From NCBI GenBank assembly GCA_037893225.1, contig JAZGUH010000087.1:620001-684000 (forward strand): a stretch of DNA of 64,000 bases, in the 5' to 3' direction. Shown here one piece after another: positions 1 to 12,961 of the stretch. The stretch's first letter is position 1, and each line of letters starts with the position of its first letter. This stretch comes from Hippasteria phrygiana. Taxonomy: Eukaryota; Echinodermata; Asteroidea; Valvatida; Goniasteridae. The translations under genes and the position numbers were made by a program. The notes under the pieces were generated by a model. The model did not search any database. It was given only the letters and a program-made list of their open reading frames with translations, and had not been told where the DNA came from.

Positions 1-205
1 AATTTTGACATGTATGGCTAGCTTAGATCTGGCGCTACATGTTGCAATTATCGGCGGCTTCTTAGAGTTAACACTTGTGGAGAAAATTCAAACCTCGCAA
101 TGTTTATTTTCTTTCCGGCCAACATATGTGTACATGTTACCGTCTATTTATTGCTCCATGCATGTCAAATTCCCTGGGGTATGGACTTGCTTTACTCATT
201 CATAA
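1..205. repeat. Partial monomer at left edge
   Basis: This is the last 205 bp of a 232-bp unit; the first 27 bp lie outside the window. It carries c at m45 (tggctagc), tt at m89-90, c at m99, an acatatgtg variant at m149-157, and a Bm-like right half with a at m189. The m45 c is otherwise seen only in the first 5 kb. Confidence 0.95.
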
Positions 206-437
206 TTGCATGAAATATCAACCAAATGCAGTAACTTTGACATGTATGGATAGCTTAGATCTGGCGCTACATGTTGCAATCATCGGCGGCTTCCTAGAGT
301 TAAAACTTGTGGAGAAAATTCAAACCTCGCAATGTTTATTTTCTTTCCGGCCAACATCTGTGTACATGTTACCGTCTATTTATTGCTCCATGCCTGTCAA
401 ATTCCCTGGGGTATGGACTTGCTTTACTGATTCATAA
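206..437. repeat. D-type monomer with private variants
   Basis: First complete monomer. It has g23, c76, ct at m89-90 and a99 (D left half) with an A-type right half. Two rarer changes are gtaactttg instead of gtaattttg near m31, and g at m224 (tactgattc). The g224 variant recurs at 3452-3683 and 38245-38476. Confidence 0.9.
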
Positions 438-1828
438 TTGCATGAAATATCAACCAAATTCAGTAATTTTGACATGTATGGCTAACTTAGAACTGGCGCT
501 ACATGTTGCAATTATCGGCGGCTTCTTAGAGTTAAAACTTGTGGAGAAAATTCAAACCTCGCAATGTTTATTTTCTTTCCGGCCAACATCTGTGTGCATA
601 TTACCTTATATTTATTGCTCCATGCCTGTCAAATTCCCCAGGGTATGACTTGCTTTACTCATTCATAATTGCATGAAATATCAACCAAATTCAGTAATTT
701 TGACATGTATGGCTAGCTTAGATCTGGCGCTACATGTTGCAATTATCGGCGGCTTCTTAGAGTTAACACTTGTGGAGAAAATTCAAACCTCGCAATGTTT
801 ATTTTCTTTCCAGCCAACATCTGTGTGCATATTACCGTCTATTTATTGCTCCATGCATGTCAAATTCCCTGGGGTATGGACTTGCTTTACTCTTTCATAA
901 TTGCATGAAATATCAACCAAATTCAGTAATTTTGACATGTATGGATAGCTTAGATCTGGCGCTACATGTTGCAATTATCGGCGGCTTCTTAGAGTTAAAA
1001 CTTGTGGAGAAAATTCAAACCTCGCAATGTTAATTTTCTTTCCGGCCAACATCTGTGTACATATTACCGTCTATTTATTGCTCCATGCAAGTCAAATTCC
1101 CTGGGGTATGGACTTGCTTTATTCATTCATAATTGCATGAAATATCAACCAAATTCAGTAATTTTGACATGTATGGATAGCTTAGATCTGGCGCTACATG
1201 TTGCAATTATCGGCGGCTTCTTAGAGTTAACACTTGTGGAGAAAATTCAAACCTCGCAATGTTTATTTTCTTTCCGGCCAACATCTGTGTACATGTTACC
1301 GTCTATTTATTGCTCCATGCCTGTCAAATTCCCTGGGGTATGGACTTGCTTTACTCATTCATAATTGCATGAAATATCAACCAAATGCAGTAATTTTGAC
1401 ATGTATGTATAGCTTAGATCTGGCGCTACATGTTGCAATCATCGGCGGCTTCCCAGAGTTAAAACTTGTGGAGAAAATTCAAACCTCGCAATGTTTATTT
1501 TCTTTCCGGCCAACATCTGTGTACATGTTACCGTCTATTTATTGCTCCATGCATGTCAAATTCCCTGGGGTATGGACTTGCTTTACTCATTCATAATTGC
1601 ATGAAATATCAACCAAATGCAGTAATTTTGACATGTATGGATAGCTTAGATCTGGCGCTACATGTTGCAATCATCGGCGGCTTCCTAGAGTTAAAACTTG
1701 TGGAGAAAATTCAAACCTCGCAATGTTTATTTTCTTTCCGGCCAACATATGTGTACATGTTACCGTCTATTTATTGCTCCATGCCTGTCAAATTCCCTGG
1801 GGTATGGACTTGCTTTACTCATTCATAA
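438..1828. repeat. Block 1 (6 monomers, 1,391 bp)
   Basis: Order: E (438-668, old form with ggctaac and agaactgg, so no BglII site); a c45 monomer with a144 and g159 a163 a189 plus t at m225 (669-900); an E/G-like hybrid with a132 (901-1132); A; Bm; D with acatatg. The first two monomers reappear 1,391 bp downstream in block 2, so blocks 1 and 2 share a local tandem duplication. Confidence 0.88.
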
Positions 1829-3683
1829 TTGCATGAAATATCAACCAAATTCAGTAATTTTGACATGTATGGCTAACTTAGAACTGGCGCTACATGTTGC
1901 AATTATCGGCGGCTTCTTAGAGTTAAAACTTGTGGAGAAAATTCAAACCTCGCAATGTTTATTTTCTTTCCGGCCAACATCTGTGTGCATATTACCTTCT
2001 ATTTATTGCTCCATGCCTGTCAAATTCCCCAGGGTATGACTTGCTTTACTCATTCATAATTGCATGAAATATCAACCAAATTCAGTAATTTTGACATGTA
2101 TGGCTAGCTTAGATCTGGCGCTACATGTTGCAATTATCGGCGGCTTCTTAGAGTTAACACTTGTGGAGAAAATTCAAACCTCGCAATGTTTATTTTCTTT
2201 CCAGCCAACATCTGTGTGCATATTACCGTCTATTTATTGCTCCATGCATGTCAAATTCCCTGGGGTATGGACTTGCTTTACTCTTTCATAATTGCATGAA
2301 ATATCAACCAAATTCAGTAATTTTGACATGTATGGATAGCTTAGATCTGGCGCTACATGTTGCAATTATCGGCGGCTTCTTAGAGTTAAAACTTGTGGAG
2401 AAAATTCAAACCTCGCAATGTTTATTTTCTTTCCGGCCAACATCTGTGTACATGTTACCGTCTATTTATTGCTCCATGCCTGTCAAATTCCCTGGGGTAT
2501 GGACTTGCTTTACTCATTCATAATTGCATGAAATATGAACCAAATTCAGTAATTTTGACATGTATGGCTAGCTTAGATCTGGCGCTACATGTTGCAATTA
2601 TCGGCGGCTTCTTAGAGTTAACACTTGTGGAGAAAATTCAAACCTCGCAATGTTTATTTTCTTTCCAGCCAACATCTGTGTGCATATTACCGTCTATTTA
2701 TTGCTCCATGCATGTCAAATTCCCTGGGGTATGGACGTGCTTTATTCATTCATAATTGCATGAAATATCAACCAAATTCAGTAATTTTGACATGTATGGA
2801 TAGCTTAGATCTGGCGCTACATGTTGCAATTATCGGCGGCTTCTTAGAGTTAACACTTGTGGAGAAAATTCAAACCTCGCAATGTTTATTTTCTTTCCGG
2901 CCAACATCTGTGTACATGTTACCGTTTATTTATTGCTCCATGCCTGTCAAATTCCCTGGGGTATGGACTTGCTTTACTCATTCATAATTGCATGAAATAT
3001 CAACCAAATGCAGTAATTTTGACATGTATGTATAGCTTAGATCTGGCGCTACATGTTGCAATCATCGGCGGCTTCCCAGAGTTAAAACTTGTGGAGAAAA
3101 TTCAAACCTCGCAATGTTTATTTTCTTTCCGGCCAACATCTGTGTACATGTTACCGTCTATTTATTGCTCCATGCATGTCAAATTCCCTGGGGTATGGAC
3201 TTGCTTTACTCATTCATAATTGCATGAAATATCAACCAAATGCAGTAATTTTGACATGTATGTATAGCTTAGATCTGGCGCTACATGTTGCAATCATCGG
3301 CGGCTTCCCAGAGTTAAAACTTGTGGAGAAAATTCAAACCTCGCAATGTTTATTTTCTTTCCGGCCAACATCTGTGTACATGTTACCGTCTATTTATTGC
3401 TCCATGCATGTCAAATTCCCTGGGGTATGGACTTGCTTTACTCATTCATAATTGCATGAAATATCAACCAAATGCAGTAATTTTGACATGTATGGATAGC
3501 TTAGATCTGGCGCTACATGTTGCAATCATCGGCGGCTTCCTAGAGTTAAAACTTGTGGAGAAAATTCAAACCTCGCAATGTTTATTTTCTTTCCGGCCAA
3601 CATCTGTGTACATGTTACCGTCTATTTATTGCTCCATGCCTGTCAAATTCCCTGGGGTATGGACTTGCTTTACTGATTCATAA
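1829..3683. repeat. Block 2 (8 monomers, 1,855 bp)
   Basis: Order: E (old form, 1829-2059); c45/a144 monomer with t225 (2060-2291); an A-like monomer with a99 (2292-2523); c45/a144 monomer with gacgtgc and t222 (2524-2755); A with accgttta (2756-2987); Bm; Bm; D with g224. The two adjacent Bm monomers (2988-3451) look like a single-monomer duplication. Confidence 0.88.
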
Positions 3684-5306
3684 TTGCATGAAATATCAAC
3701 CAAATTCAGTAATTTTGACATGTATGGCTAACTTAGAACTGGCGCTACATGTTGCAATTATCGGCGGCTTCTTAGAGTTAAAACTTGTGGAGAAAATTCA
3801 AACCTCGCAATGTTTATTTTCTTTCCGGCCAACATCTGTGTGCATATTACCTTCTATTTATTGCTCCATGCCTGTCAAATTCCCCAGGGTATGACTTGCT
3901 TTACTCATTCATAATTGCATGAAATATCAACCAAATTCAGTAATTTTGACATGTATGGATAGCTTAGATCTGGCGCTACATGTTGGAATCATCGGCGGCT
4001 TCCCAGAGTTAAAACTTGTGGAGAAAATTCAAACCTCGCAATGTTAATTTTCTTTCCGGCCAACATCTGTGTGCATATTACCGTCTATTTATTGCTCCAT
4101 GCATGTCAAATTCCCTGGGGTATGGACTTGCTTTACTCATTCATAATTGCATGAAATATCAACCAAATACAGTAATTTTGACATGTATGGATAGCTTAGA
4201 TCTGGCGCTACATGTTGCAATTATCGGCGGCTTCTTAGAGTTAACACTTGTGGAGAAAATTCAAACCTCGCAATGTTTATTTTCTTTCCGGCCAACATCT
4301 GTGTACATGTTACCGTCTATTTATTGCTCCATGCCTGTCAAATTCCCTGGGGTATGGACTTGCTTTACTCATTCATAATTGCATGAAATATCAACCAAAT
4401 GCAGTAATTTTGACATGTATGTATATCTTAGATCTGGCGCTACATGTTGCAATCATCGGCGGCTTCCCAGAGTTAAAACTTGTGGAGAAAATTCAAACCT
4501 CGAAATGTTTATTTTCTTTCCGGCCAACATCTGTGTGCATATTACCGTCTATTTATTGCTCCATGCATGTCAAATTCCCTGGGGTATGGACTTGCTTTAC
4601 TCATTCATAATTGCATGAAATATCAACCAAATACAGTAATTTTGACATGTATGGCTAGCTTAGATCTGGCGCTACATGTTGCAATTATCGGCGGCTTCTT
4701 AGAGTTAACACTTGTGGAGAAAATTCAAACCTCGCAATGTTTATTTTCTTTCCGGCCAACATCTGTGTACATGTTACCGTCTATTTATTGTTCCATGCCT
4801 GTCAAATTCCCTGGGGTATGGACTTGCTTTACTCATTCATAATTGCATGAAATATCAACCAAATGCAGTAATTTTGACATGTATGTATAGCTTAGATCTG
4901 GCGCTACATCTTGCAATCATCGGCGGCTTCCCAGAGTTAAAACTTGTGGAGAAAATTCAAACCTCGCAATGTTTATTTTCTTTCCGGCCAACATCTGTGT
5001 ACATGTTACCGTCTATTTATTGCTCCATGCATGTCAAATTCCCTGGGGTATGGACTTGCTTTACTCATTCATAATTGCATGAAATATCAACCAAATGCAG
5101 TATTTTTGACATGTATGGATAGCTTAGATCTGGCGCTACATGTTGCAATCATCGGCGGCTTCCTAGAGTTAAAACTTGTGGAGAAAATTCAAACCTCGCA
5201 ATGTTTATTTTCTTTCCGGCCAACATCTGTGTACATGTTACCGTCTATTTATTACTCCATGCCTGTCAAATTCCCTGGGGTATGGACTTGCTTTACTCAT
5301 TCATAA

Positions 5307-6234
5307 TTGCATGAAATATCAACCAAATTCAGTAATTTTGACATGTATGGATAGCTTAGATCTGGCGCTACATGTTGCAATTATCGGCGGCTTCTTAGAG
5401 TTAACACTTGTGGAGAAAATTCAAACCTCGCAATGTTTATTTTCTTTCCGGCCAACATCTGTGTACATGTTACCGTCTATTTATTGCTCCATGCCTGTCA
5501 AATTCCCTGGGGTATGGACTTGCTTTACTCATTCATAATTGCATGAAATATCAACCAAATGCAGTAATTTTGACATGTATGTATAGCTTAGATCTGGCGC
5601 TACATGTTGCAATTATCGGCGGCTTCCCAGAGTTAAAACTTGTGGAGAAAATTCAAACCTCGCAATGTTTATTTTCTTTCCAGCCAACATCTGTGTGCAT
5701 ATTACCGTCTATTTATTGCTCCATGCATGTCAAATTCCCTGGGGTATGGACTTGCTTTACTCATTCATAATTGCATGAAATATCAACCAAATTCAGTAAT
5801 TTTGACATGTATGGATAGCTTAGATCTGGCGCTACATGTTGCAATTATCGGCGGCTTCTTAGAGTTAACACTTGTGGAGAAAATTCAAACCTCGCAATGT
5901 TTATTTTCTTTCCGGCCAACATCTGTGTACATGTTACCGTCTATTTATTGCTCCATGCCTGTCAAATTCCCTGGGGTATGGACTTGCTTTACTCATTCAT
6001 AATTGCATGAAATATCAACCAAATGCAGTAATTTTGACATGTATGTATAGCTTAGATCTGGCGCTACATGTTGCAATTATCGGCGGCTTCCCAGAGTTAA
6101 AACTTGTGGAGAAAATTCAAACCTCGCAATGTCTATTTTCTTTCCAGCCAACATCTGTGTGCATATTACCGTCTATTTATTGCTCCATGCATGTCAAATT
6201 CCCTGGGGTATGGACTTGCTTTACTCATTCATAA
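5307..6234. repeat. A-Bq alternating dimer, reference tract (2 x 464 bp)
   Basis: Monomers A (5307-5538), Bq (5539-5770), A (5771-6002), Bq (6003-6234). A and B differ at ten or more linked positions (m23, m44, m89-90, m99, m144, m159, m163, m189). Alternation therefore gives a 464-bp dimeric higher-order unit inside the 232-bp periodicity. A-B alternation with various B right halves is the commonest local arrangement in the window. A-type units carry GTTAAC (HpaI) at m94-99; B-type units do not. Confidence 0.9.
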
Positions 6235-6467
6235 TTGCATGAAATATCAACCAAATTCAGTAATTTTGACATGTATGGATAGCTTAGATCTGGCGCTACA
6301 TGTTGCAATTATCGGCGGCTTCTTAGAGTTAACACTTGTGGAAGAAAATTCAAACCTCGCAATGTTTATTTTCTTTCCGGCCAACATCTGTGTGCATATT
6401 ACCGTCTATTTATTGCTCCATGCATGTCAAATTCCCTGGGGTATGGACTTGCTTTACTCATTCATAA
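6235..6467. repeat. C-type monomer with a 1-bp insertion (233 bp)
   Basis: The only unit longer than 232 bp. An extra a lies at about 6342-6343 (gtggaagaaa instead of gtggagaaa). Everything else matches type C, and it follows a Bq with c131 as other C runs do. No other copy of the insertion was found, so it is a private and probably recent change. Confidence 0.93.
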
Positions 6468-7627
6468 TTGCATGAAATATCAACCAAATTCAGTAATTTT
6501 GACATGTATGGATAGCTTAGATCTGGCGCTACATGTTGCAATTATCGGCGGCTTCTTAGAGTTAACACTTGTGGAGAAAATTCAAACCTCGCAATGTTTA
6601 TTTTCTTTCCGGCCAACATCTGTGTACATGTTACCGTCTATTTATTGCTCCATGCCTGTCAAATTCCCTGGGGTATGGACTTGCTTTACTCATTCATAAT
6701 TGCATGAAATATCAACCAAATTCAGTAATTTTGACATGTATGGATAGCTTAGATCTGGCGCTACATGTTGCAATTATCGGCGGCTTCTTAGAGTTAACAC
6801 TTGTGGAGAAAATTCAAACCTCGCAATGTTTATTTTCTTTCCGGCCAACATCTGTGTACATGTTACCGTCTATTTATTGCTCCATGCCTGTCAAATTCCC
6901 TGGGGTATGGACTTGCTTTACTCATTCATAATTGCATGAAATATCAACCAAATGCAGTAATTTTGACATGTATGTATAGCTTAGATCTGGCGCTACATGT
7001 TGCAATTATCGGCGGCTTCCCAGAGTTAAAACTTGTGGAGAAAATTCAAACCTCGCAATGTTTATTTCCTTTCCAGCCAACATCTGTGTGCATATTAACG
7101 TCTATTTATTGCTCCATGCATGTCAAATTCCCTGGGGTATGGACTTGCTTTACTCATTCATAATTGCATGAAATATCAACCAAATTCAGTAATTTTGACA
7201 TGTATGGATAGCTTAGATCTGGCGCTACATGTTGCAATTATCGGCGGCTTCTTAGAGTTAACACTTGTGGAGAAAATTCAAACCTCGCAATGTTTATTTT
7301 CTTTCCGGCCAACATCTGTGTACATGTTACCGTCTATTTATTGCTCCATGCCTGTCAAATTCCCTGGGGTATGGACTTGCTTTACTCATTCATAATTGCA
7401 TGAAATATCAACCAAATGCAGTAATTTTGACATGTATGTATAGCTTAGATCTGGCGCTACATGTTGCAATTATCGGCGGCATCCCAGAGTTAAAACTTGT
7501 GGAGAAAATTCAAACCTCGCAATGTTTATTTTCTTTCCAGCCAACATCTGTGTGCATATTACCGTCTATTTATTGCTCCATGCATGTCAAATTCCCTGGG
7601 GTATGGACTTGCTTTACTCATTCATAA

Positions 7628-8554
7628 TTGCATGAAATATCAACCAAATTCAGTAATTTTGACATGTATGGATAGCTTAGATCTGGCGCTACATGTTGCA
7701 ATTATCGGCGGCTTCTTAGAGTTAAAACTTGTGGAGAAAATTCAAACCTCGCAATGTTTATTTTCTTTCCGGCCAACATCTGTGTGCATATTACCTTCTA
7801 TTTATTGCTCCATGCCTGTCAAATTCCCCAGGGTATGACTTGCTTTACTCATTCATAATTGCATGAAATATCAACCAAATTCAGTAATTTTGACATGTAT
7901 GGATAGCTTAGATCTGGCGCTACATGTTGCAATCATCGGCGGCTTCCCAGAGTTAAAACTTGTGGAGAAAATTCAAACCTCGCAATGTTAATTTTCTTTC
8001 CGGCCAACATCTGTGTACATATTACCGTCTATTTATTGCTCCATGCATGTCAAATTCCCTGGGGTATGGACTTGCTTTATTCATTCATAATTGCATGAAA
8101 TATCAACCAAATGCAGTATTTTTGACATGTATGGATAGCTTAGATCTGGCGCTACATGTTGCAATTATCGGCGGCTTCTTAGAGTTAACACTTGTGGAGA
8201 AAATTCAAACCTCGCAATGTTTATTTTCTTTCCGGCCAACATCTGTGTACATGTTACCGTCTATTTATTGCTCCATGCCTGTCAAATTCCCTGGGGTATG
8301 GACTTGCTTTACTCATTCATAATTGCATGAAATATCAACCAAATGCAGTAATTTTGACATGTATGTATAGCTTAGATCTGGCGCTACATGTTGCAATCAT
8401 CGGCGGCTTCACAGAGTTAAAACTTGTGGAGAAAATTCAAACCTCGCAATGTTTATTTTCTTTCCGGCCAACATCTGTGTGCATATTACCGTCTATTTAT
8501 TGCTCCATGCATGTCAAATTCCCTGGGGTATGGACTTGCTTTACTCATTCATAA
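7628..8554. repeat. Block 4 (4 monomers, 927 bp)
   Basis: Order: E, G, Af, Br with ttcacagag (8323-8554). This is the shortest block in the window. It repeats the E-G-Af landmark 927 bp before block 5 does, which fits a local duplication of the marker region. Confidence 0.9.
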
Positions 8555-10177
8555 TTACATGAAATATCAACCAAATTCAGTAATTTTGACATGTATGGAT
8601 AGCTTAGATCTGGCGCTACATGTTGCAATTATCGGCGGCTTCTTAGAGTTAAAACTTGTGGAGAAAATTCAAACCTCGCAATGTTTATTTTCTTTCCGGC
8701 CAACATCTGTGTGCATATTACCTTCTATTTATTGCTCCATGCCTGTCAAATTCCCCAGGGTATGACTTGCTTTACTCATTCATAATTGCATGAAATATCA
8801 ACCAAATTCAGTAATTTTGACATGTATGGATAGCTTAGATCTGGCGCTACATGTTGCAATCATCGGCGGCTTCCCAGAGTTAAAACTTGTGGAGAAAATT
8901 CAAACCTCGCAATGTTAATTTTCTTTCCGGCCAACATCTGTGTACATATTACCGTCTATTTATTGCTCCATGCATGTCAAATTCCCTGGGGTATGGACTT
9001 GCTTTATTAATTCATAATTGCATGAAATATCAACCAAATGCAGTATTTTTGACATGTATGGATAGCTTAGATCTGGCGCTACATGTTGCAATTATCGGCG
9101 GCTTCTTAGAGTTAACACTTGTGGAGAAAATTCGAACCTCGCAATGTTTATTTTCTTTCCGGCCAACATCTGTGTACATGTTACCGTCTATTTATTGCTC
9201 CATGCCTGTCAAATTCCCTGGGGTATGGACTTGCTTTACTCATTCATAATTGCATGAAATATCAACCAAATGCAGTAATTTTGACATGTATGTATATCTT
9301 AGATCTGGCGCTACATGTTGCAATCATCGGCGGCTTCCCAGAGTTAAAACTTGTGGAGAAAATTCAAACCTCGCAATGTTTATTTTCTTTCCGGCCAACA
9401 TCTGTGTGCATATTACCGTCTATTTATTGCTCCATGCATGTCAAATTCCCTGGGGTATGGACTTGCTTTACTCATTCATAATTGCATGAAATATCAACCA
9501 AATACAGTAATTTTGACATGTATGGATAGCTTAGATCTGGCGCTACATGTTGCAATTATCGGCGGCTTCTTAGAGTTAACACTTGTGGAGAAAATTCAAA
9601 CCTCGCAATGTTTATTTTCTTTCCGGCCAACATCTGTGTACATGTTACCGTCTATTTATTGTTCCATGCCTGTCAAATTCCCTGGGGTATGGACTTGCTT
9701 TACTCATTCATAATTGCATGAAATATCAACCAAATGCAGTAATTTTGACATGTATGTATAGCTTAGATCTGGCGCTACATCTTGCAATCATCGGCGGCTT
9801 CCCAGAGTTAAAACTTGTGGAGAAAATTCAAACCTCGCAATGTTTATTTTCTTTCCGGCCAACATCTGTGTGCATATTACCGTCTATTTATTGCTCCATG
9901 CATGTCAAATTCCCTGGGGTATGGACTTGCTTTACTCATTCATAATTGCATGAAATATCAACCAAATTCAGTAATTTTGACATGTATGGATAGCTTAGAT
10001 CTGGCGCTACATGTTGCAATTATCGGCGGCTTCTTAGAGTTAACACTTGTGGAGAAAATTCAAACCTCGCAATGTTTATTTTCTTTCCGGCCAACATCTG
10101 TGTACATGTTACCGTCTATTTATTGCTCCATGCCTGTCAAATTCCCTGGGGTATGGACTTGCTTTACTCATTCATAA

Positions 10178-11105
10178 TTGCATGAAATATCAACCAAATG
10201 CAGTAATTTTGACATGTATGTATAGCTTAGATCTGGCGCTACATGTTGCAATTATCGGCGGCTTCCCAGAGTTAAAACTTGTGGAGAAAATTCAAACCTC
10301 GCAATGTTTATTTTCTTTCCGGCCAACATCTGTGTGCATATTACCGTCTATTTATTGCTCCATGCCTGTCAAATTCCCTGGGGTATGGACTTGCTTTACT
10401 CATTCATAATTGCATGAAATATCAACCAAATGCAGTAATTTTGACATGTATGTATATCTTAGATCTGGCGCTACATGTTGCAATCATCGGCGGCTTCCCA
10501 GAGTTAAAACTTGTGGAGAAAATTCAAACCTCGCAATGTTTATTTTCTTTCCGGCCAACATCTGTGTACATGTTACCGTCTATTTATTGCTCCATGCCTG
10601 TCAAATTCCCTGGGGTATGGACTTGCTTTACTCATTCATAATTGCATGAAATATCAACCAAATGCAGTAATTTTGACATGTATGTATAGCTTAGATCTGG
10701 CGCTACATGTTGCAATTATCGGCGGCTTCCCAGAGTTAAAACTTGTGGAGAAAATTCAAACCTCGCAATGTTTATTTTCTTTCCGGCCAACATCTGTGTG
10801 CATATTACCGTCTATTTATTGCTCCATGCCTGTCAAATTCCCTGGGGTATGGACTTGCTTTACTCATTCATAATTGCATGAAATATCAACCAAATGCAGT
10901 AATTTTGACATGTATGTATATCTTAGATCTGGCGCTACATGTTGCAATCATCGGCGGCTTCCCAGAGTTAAAACTTGTGGAGAAAATTCAAACCTCGCAA
11001 TGTTTATTTTCTTTCCGGCCAACATCTGTGTGCATATTACCGTCTATTTATTGCTCCATGCATGTCAAATTCCCTGGGGTATGGACTTGCTTTACTCATT
11101 CATAA
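10178..11105. repeat. Bc-Bi dimer duplicated in tandem
   Basis: Monomers Bc (10178-10409), Bi with an A-type right half (10410-10641), Bc (10642-10873), Bi with g159 a163 a189 (10874-11105). The left halves repeat with a 464-bp period. The homologous positions at 15745-16208 and 25023-25486 have a single Bc-Bi pair, so one extra dimer is present here. Confidence 0.88.
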
Positions 11106-11569
11106 TTGCATGAAATATCAACCAAATACAGTAATTTTGACATGTATGGATAGCTTAGATCTGGCGCTACATGTTGCAATTATCGGCGGCTTCTTAGAGT
11201 TAACACTTGTGGAGAAAATTCAAACCTCGCAATGTTTATTTTCTTTCCGGCCAACATCTGTGTACATGTTACCGTCTATTTATTGTTCCATGCCTGTCAA
11301 ATTCCCTGGGGTATGGACTTGCTTTACTCATTCATAATTGCATGAAATATCAACCAAATGCAGTAATTTTGACATGTATGTATAGCTTAGATCTGGCGCT
11401 ACATCTTGCAATCATCGGCGGCTTCCCAGAGTTAAAACTTGTGGAGAAAATTCAAACCTCGCAATGTTTATTTTCTTTCCGGCCAACATCTGTGTACATG
11501 TTACCGTCTATTTATTGCTCCATGCATGTCAAATTCCCTGGGGTATGGACTTGCTTTACTCATTCATAA

Positions 11570-11801
11570 TTGCATGAAATATCAACCAAATGCAGTATTT
11601 TTGACATGTATGGATAGCTTAGATCTGGCGCTACATGTTGCAATCATCGGCGGCTTCCTAGAGTTAAAACTTGTGGAGAAAATTCAAACCTCGCAATGTT
11701 TATTTTCTTTCCGGCCAACATCTGTGTACATGTTACCGTCTATTTATTGCTCCATGCCTGTCAAATTCCCTGGGGTATGGACTTGCTTTACTCATTCATA
11801 A
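11570..11801. repeat. D-type monomer, reference copy
   Basis: g23 with t29, g44, c76, ct at m89-90 (ttcctagag) and a99, with an A-type right half. Copies lie at 206, 1597, 3452, 5075, 11570, 16673, 25951 and 28735. None is seen to the right of 29 kb, which helps separate the left domain from the right one. The three copies at 206, 1597 and 3452 lack t29. Confidence 0.9.
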
Positions 11802-12729
11802 TTGCATGAAATATCAACCAAATTCAGTAATTTTGACATGTATGGATAGCTTAGATCTGGCGCTACATGTTGCAATTATCGGCGGCTTCTTAGAGTTAAC
11901 ACTTGTGGAGAAAATTCAAACCTCGCAATGTTTATTTTCTTTCCGGCCAACATCTGTGTACATGTTACCGTCTATTTATTGCTCCATGCCTGTCAAATTC
12001 CCTGGGGTATGGACTTGCTTTACTCATTCATAATTGCATGAAATATCAACCAAATGCAGTAATTTTGACATGTATGTATAGCTTAGATCTGGCGCTACAT
12101 GTTGCAATTATCGGCGGCTTCCCAGAGTTAAAACTTGTGGAGAAAATTCAAACCTCGCAATGTTTATTTTCTTTCCAGCCAACATCTGTGTGCATATTAC
12201 CGTCTATTTATTGCTCCATGCATGTCAAATTCCCTGGGGTATGGACTTGCTTTACTCATTCATAATTGCATGAAATATCAACCAAATTCAGTAATTTTGA
12301 CATGTATGGATAGCTTAGATCTGGCGCTACATGTTGCAATTATCGGCGGCTTCTTAGAGTTAACACTTGTGGAGAAAATTCAAACCTCGCAATGTTTATT
12401 TTCTTTCCGGCCAACATCTGTGTACATGTTACCGTCTATTTATTGCTCCATGCCTGTCAAATTCCCTGGGGTATGGACTTGCTTTACTCATTCATAATTG
12501 CATGAAATATCAACCAAATGCAGTAATTTTGACATGTATGTATAGCTTAGATCTGGCGCTACATGTTGCAATTATCGGCGGCTTCCCAGAGTTAAAACTT
12601 GTGGAGAAAATTCAAACCTCGCAATGTCTATTTTCTTTCCAGCCAACATCTGTGTGCATATTACCGTCTATTTATTGCTCCATGCATGTCAAATTCCCTG
12701 GGGTATGGACTTGCTTTACTCATTCATAA

Positions 12730-12961
12730 TTGCATGAAATATCAACCAAATTCAGTAATTTTGACATGTATGGATAGCTTAGATCTGGCGCTACATGTTG
12801 CAATTATCGGCGGCTTCTTAGAGTTAACACTTGTGGAGAAAATTCAAACCTCGCAATGTTTATTTTCTTTCCGGCCAACATCTGTGTGCATATTACCGTC
12901 TATTTATTGCTCCATGCATGTCAAATTCCCTGGGGTATGGACTTGCTTTACTCATTCATAA
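12730..12961. repeat. C-type monomer, reference copy
   Basis: A-type left half (t23, g44, tt at m89-90, c99) joined to the g159 a163 a189 right half. It occurs in ten runs between 6.2 and 29.9 kb, and each run directly follows a Bq monomer with c131 (aatgtctatt). Runs hold one C, except 17833-18296 (two) and 20848-21543 (three). Confidence 0.92.

Larger units (their letters stand above)
3684..7627. repeat. Block 3 (17 monomers, 3,944 bp)
   Basis: Order: E (old form), G-like with ttggaatc and g159, At, Bi, At with c45, B with catcttgc, D, A, Bq, A, Bq(c131), C (233 bp), A, A, Bq, A, Bq with ggcatccc. From the Bi monomer (4379) onward the order closely parallels 10874-13889 (offset 6,495 bp before the inserted base), except for one extra A monomer. 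The block therefore starts with old variants and ends with those typical of the 5-31 kb domain. Confidence 0.88.

Noticed and set aside
5771..6002. Bacterial-type promoter: ttgaca at m32-37 in every monomer
   Set aside because: At a 16-18 bp spacing the sequence is around tctggc, not TATAAT-like. The motif is part of the repeat and the context is not bacterial.
5771..6002. rRNA, tRNA, 5S or snRNA tandem genes
   Set aside because: The 232-bp period could suit a 5S-like unit, but I see no A box, C box or T-run terminator, no clover-leaf and no similarity to known RNA genes.
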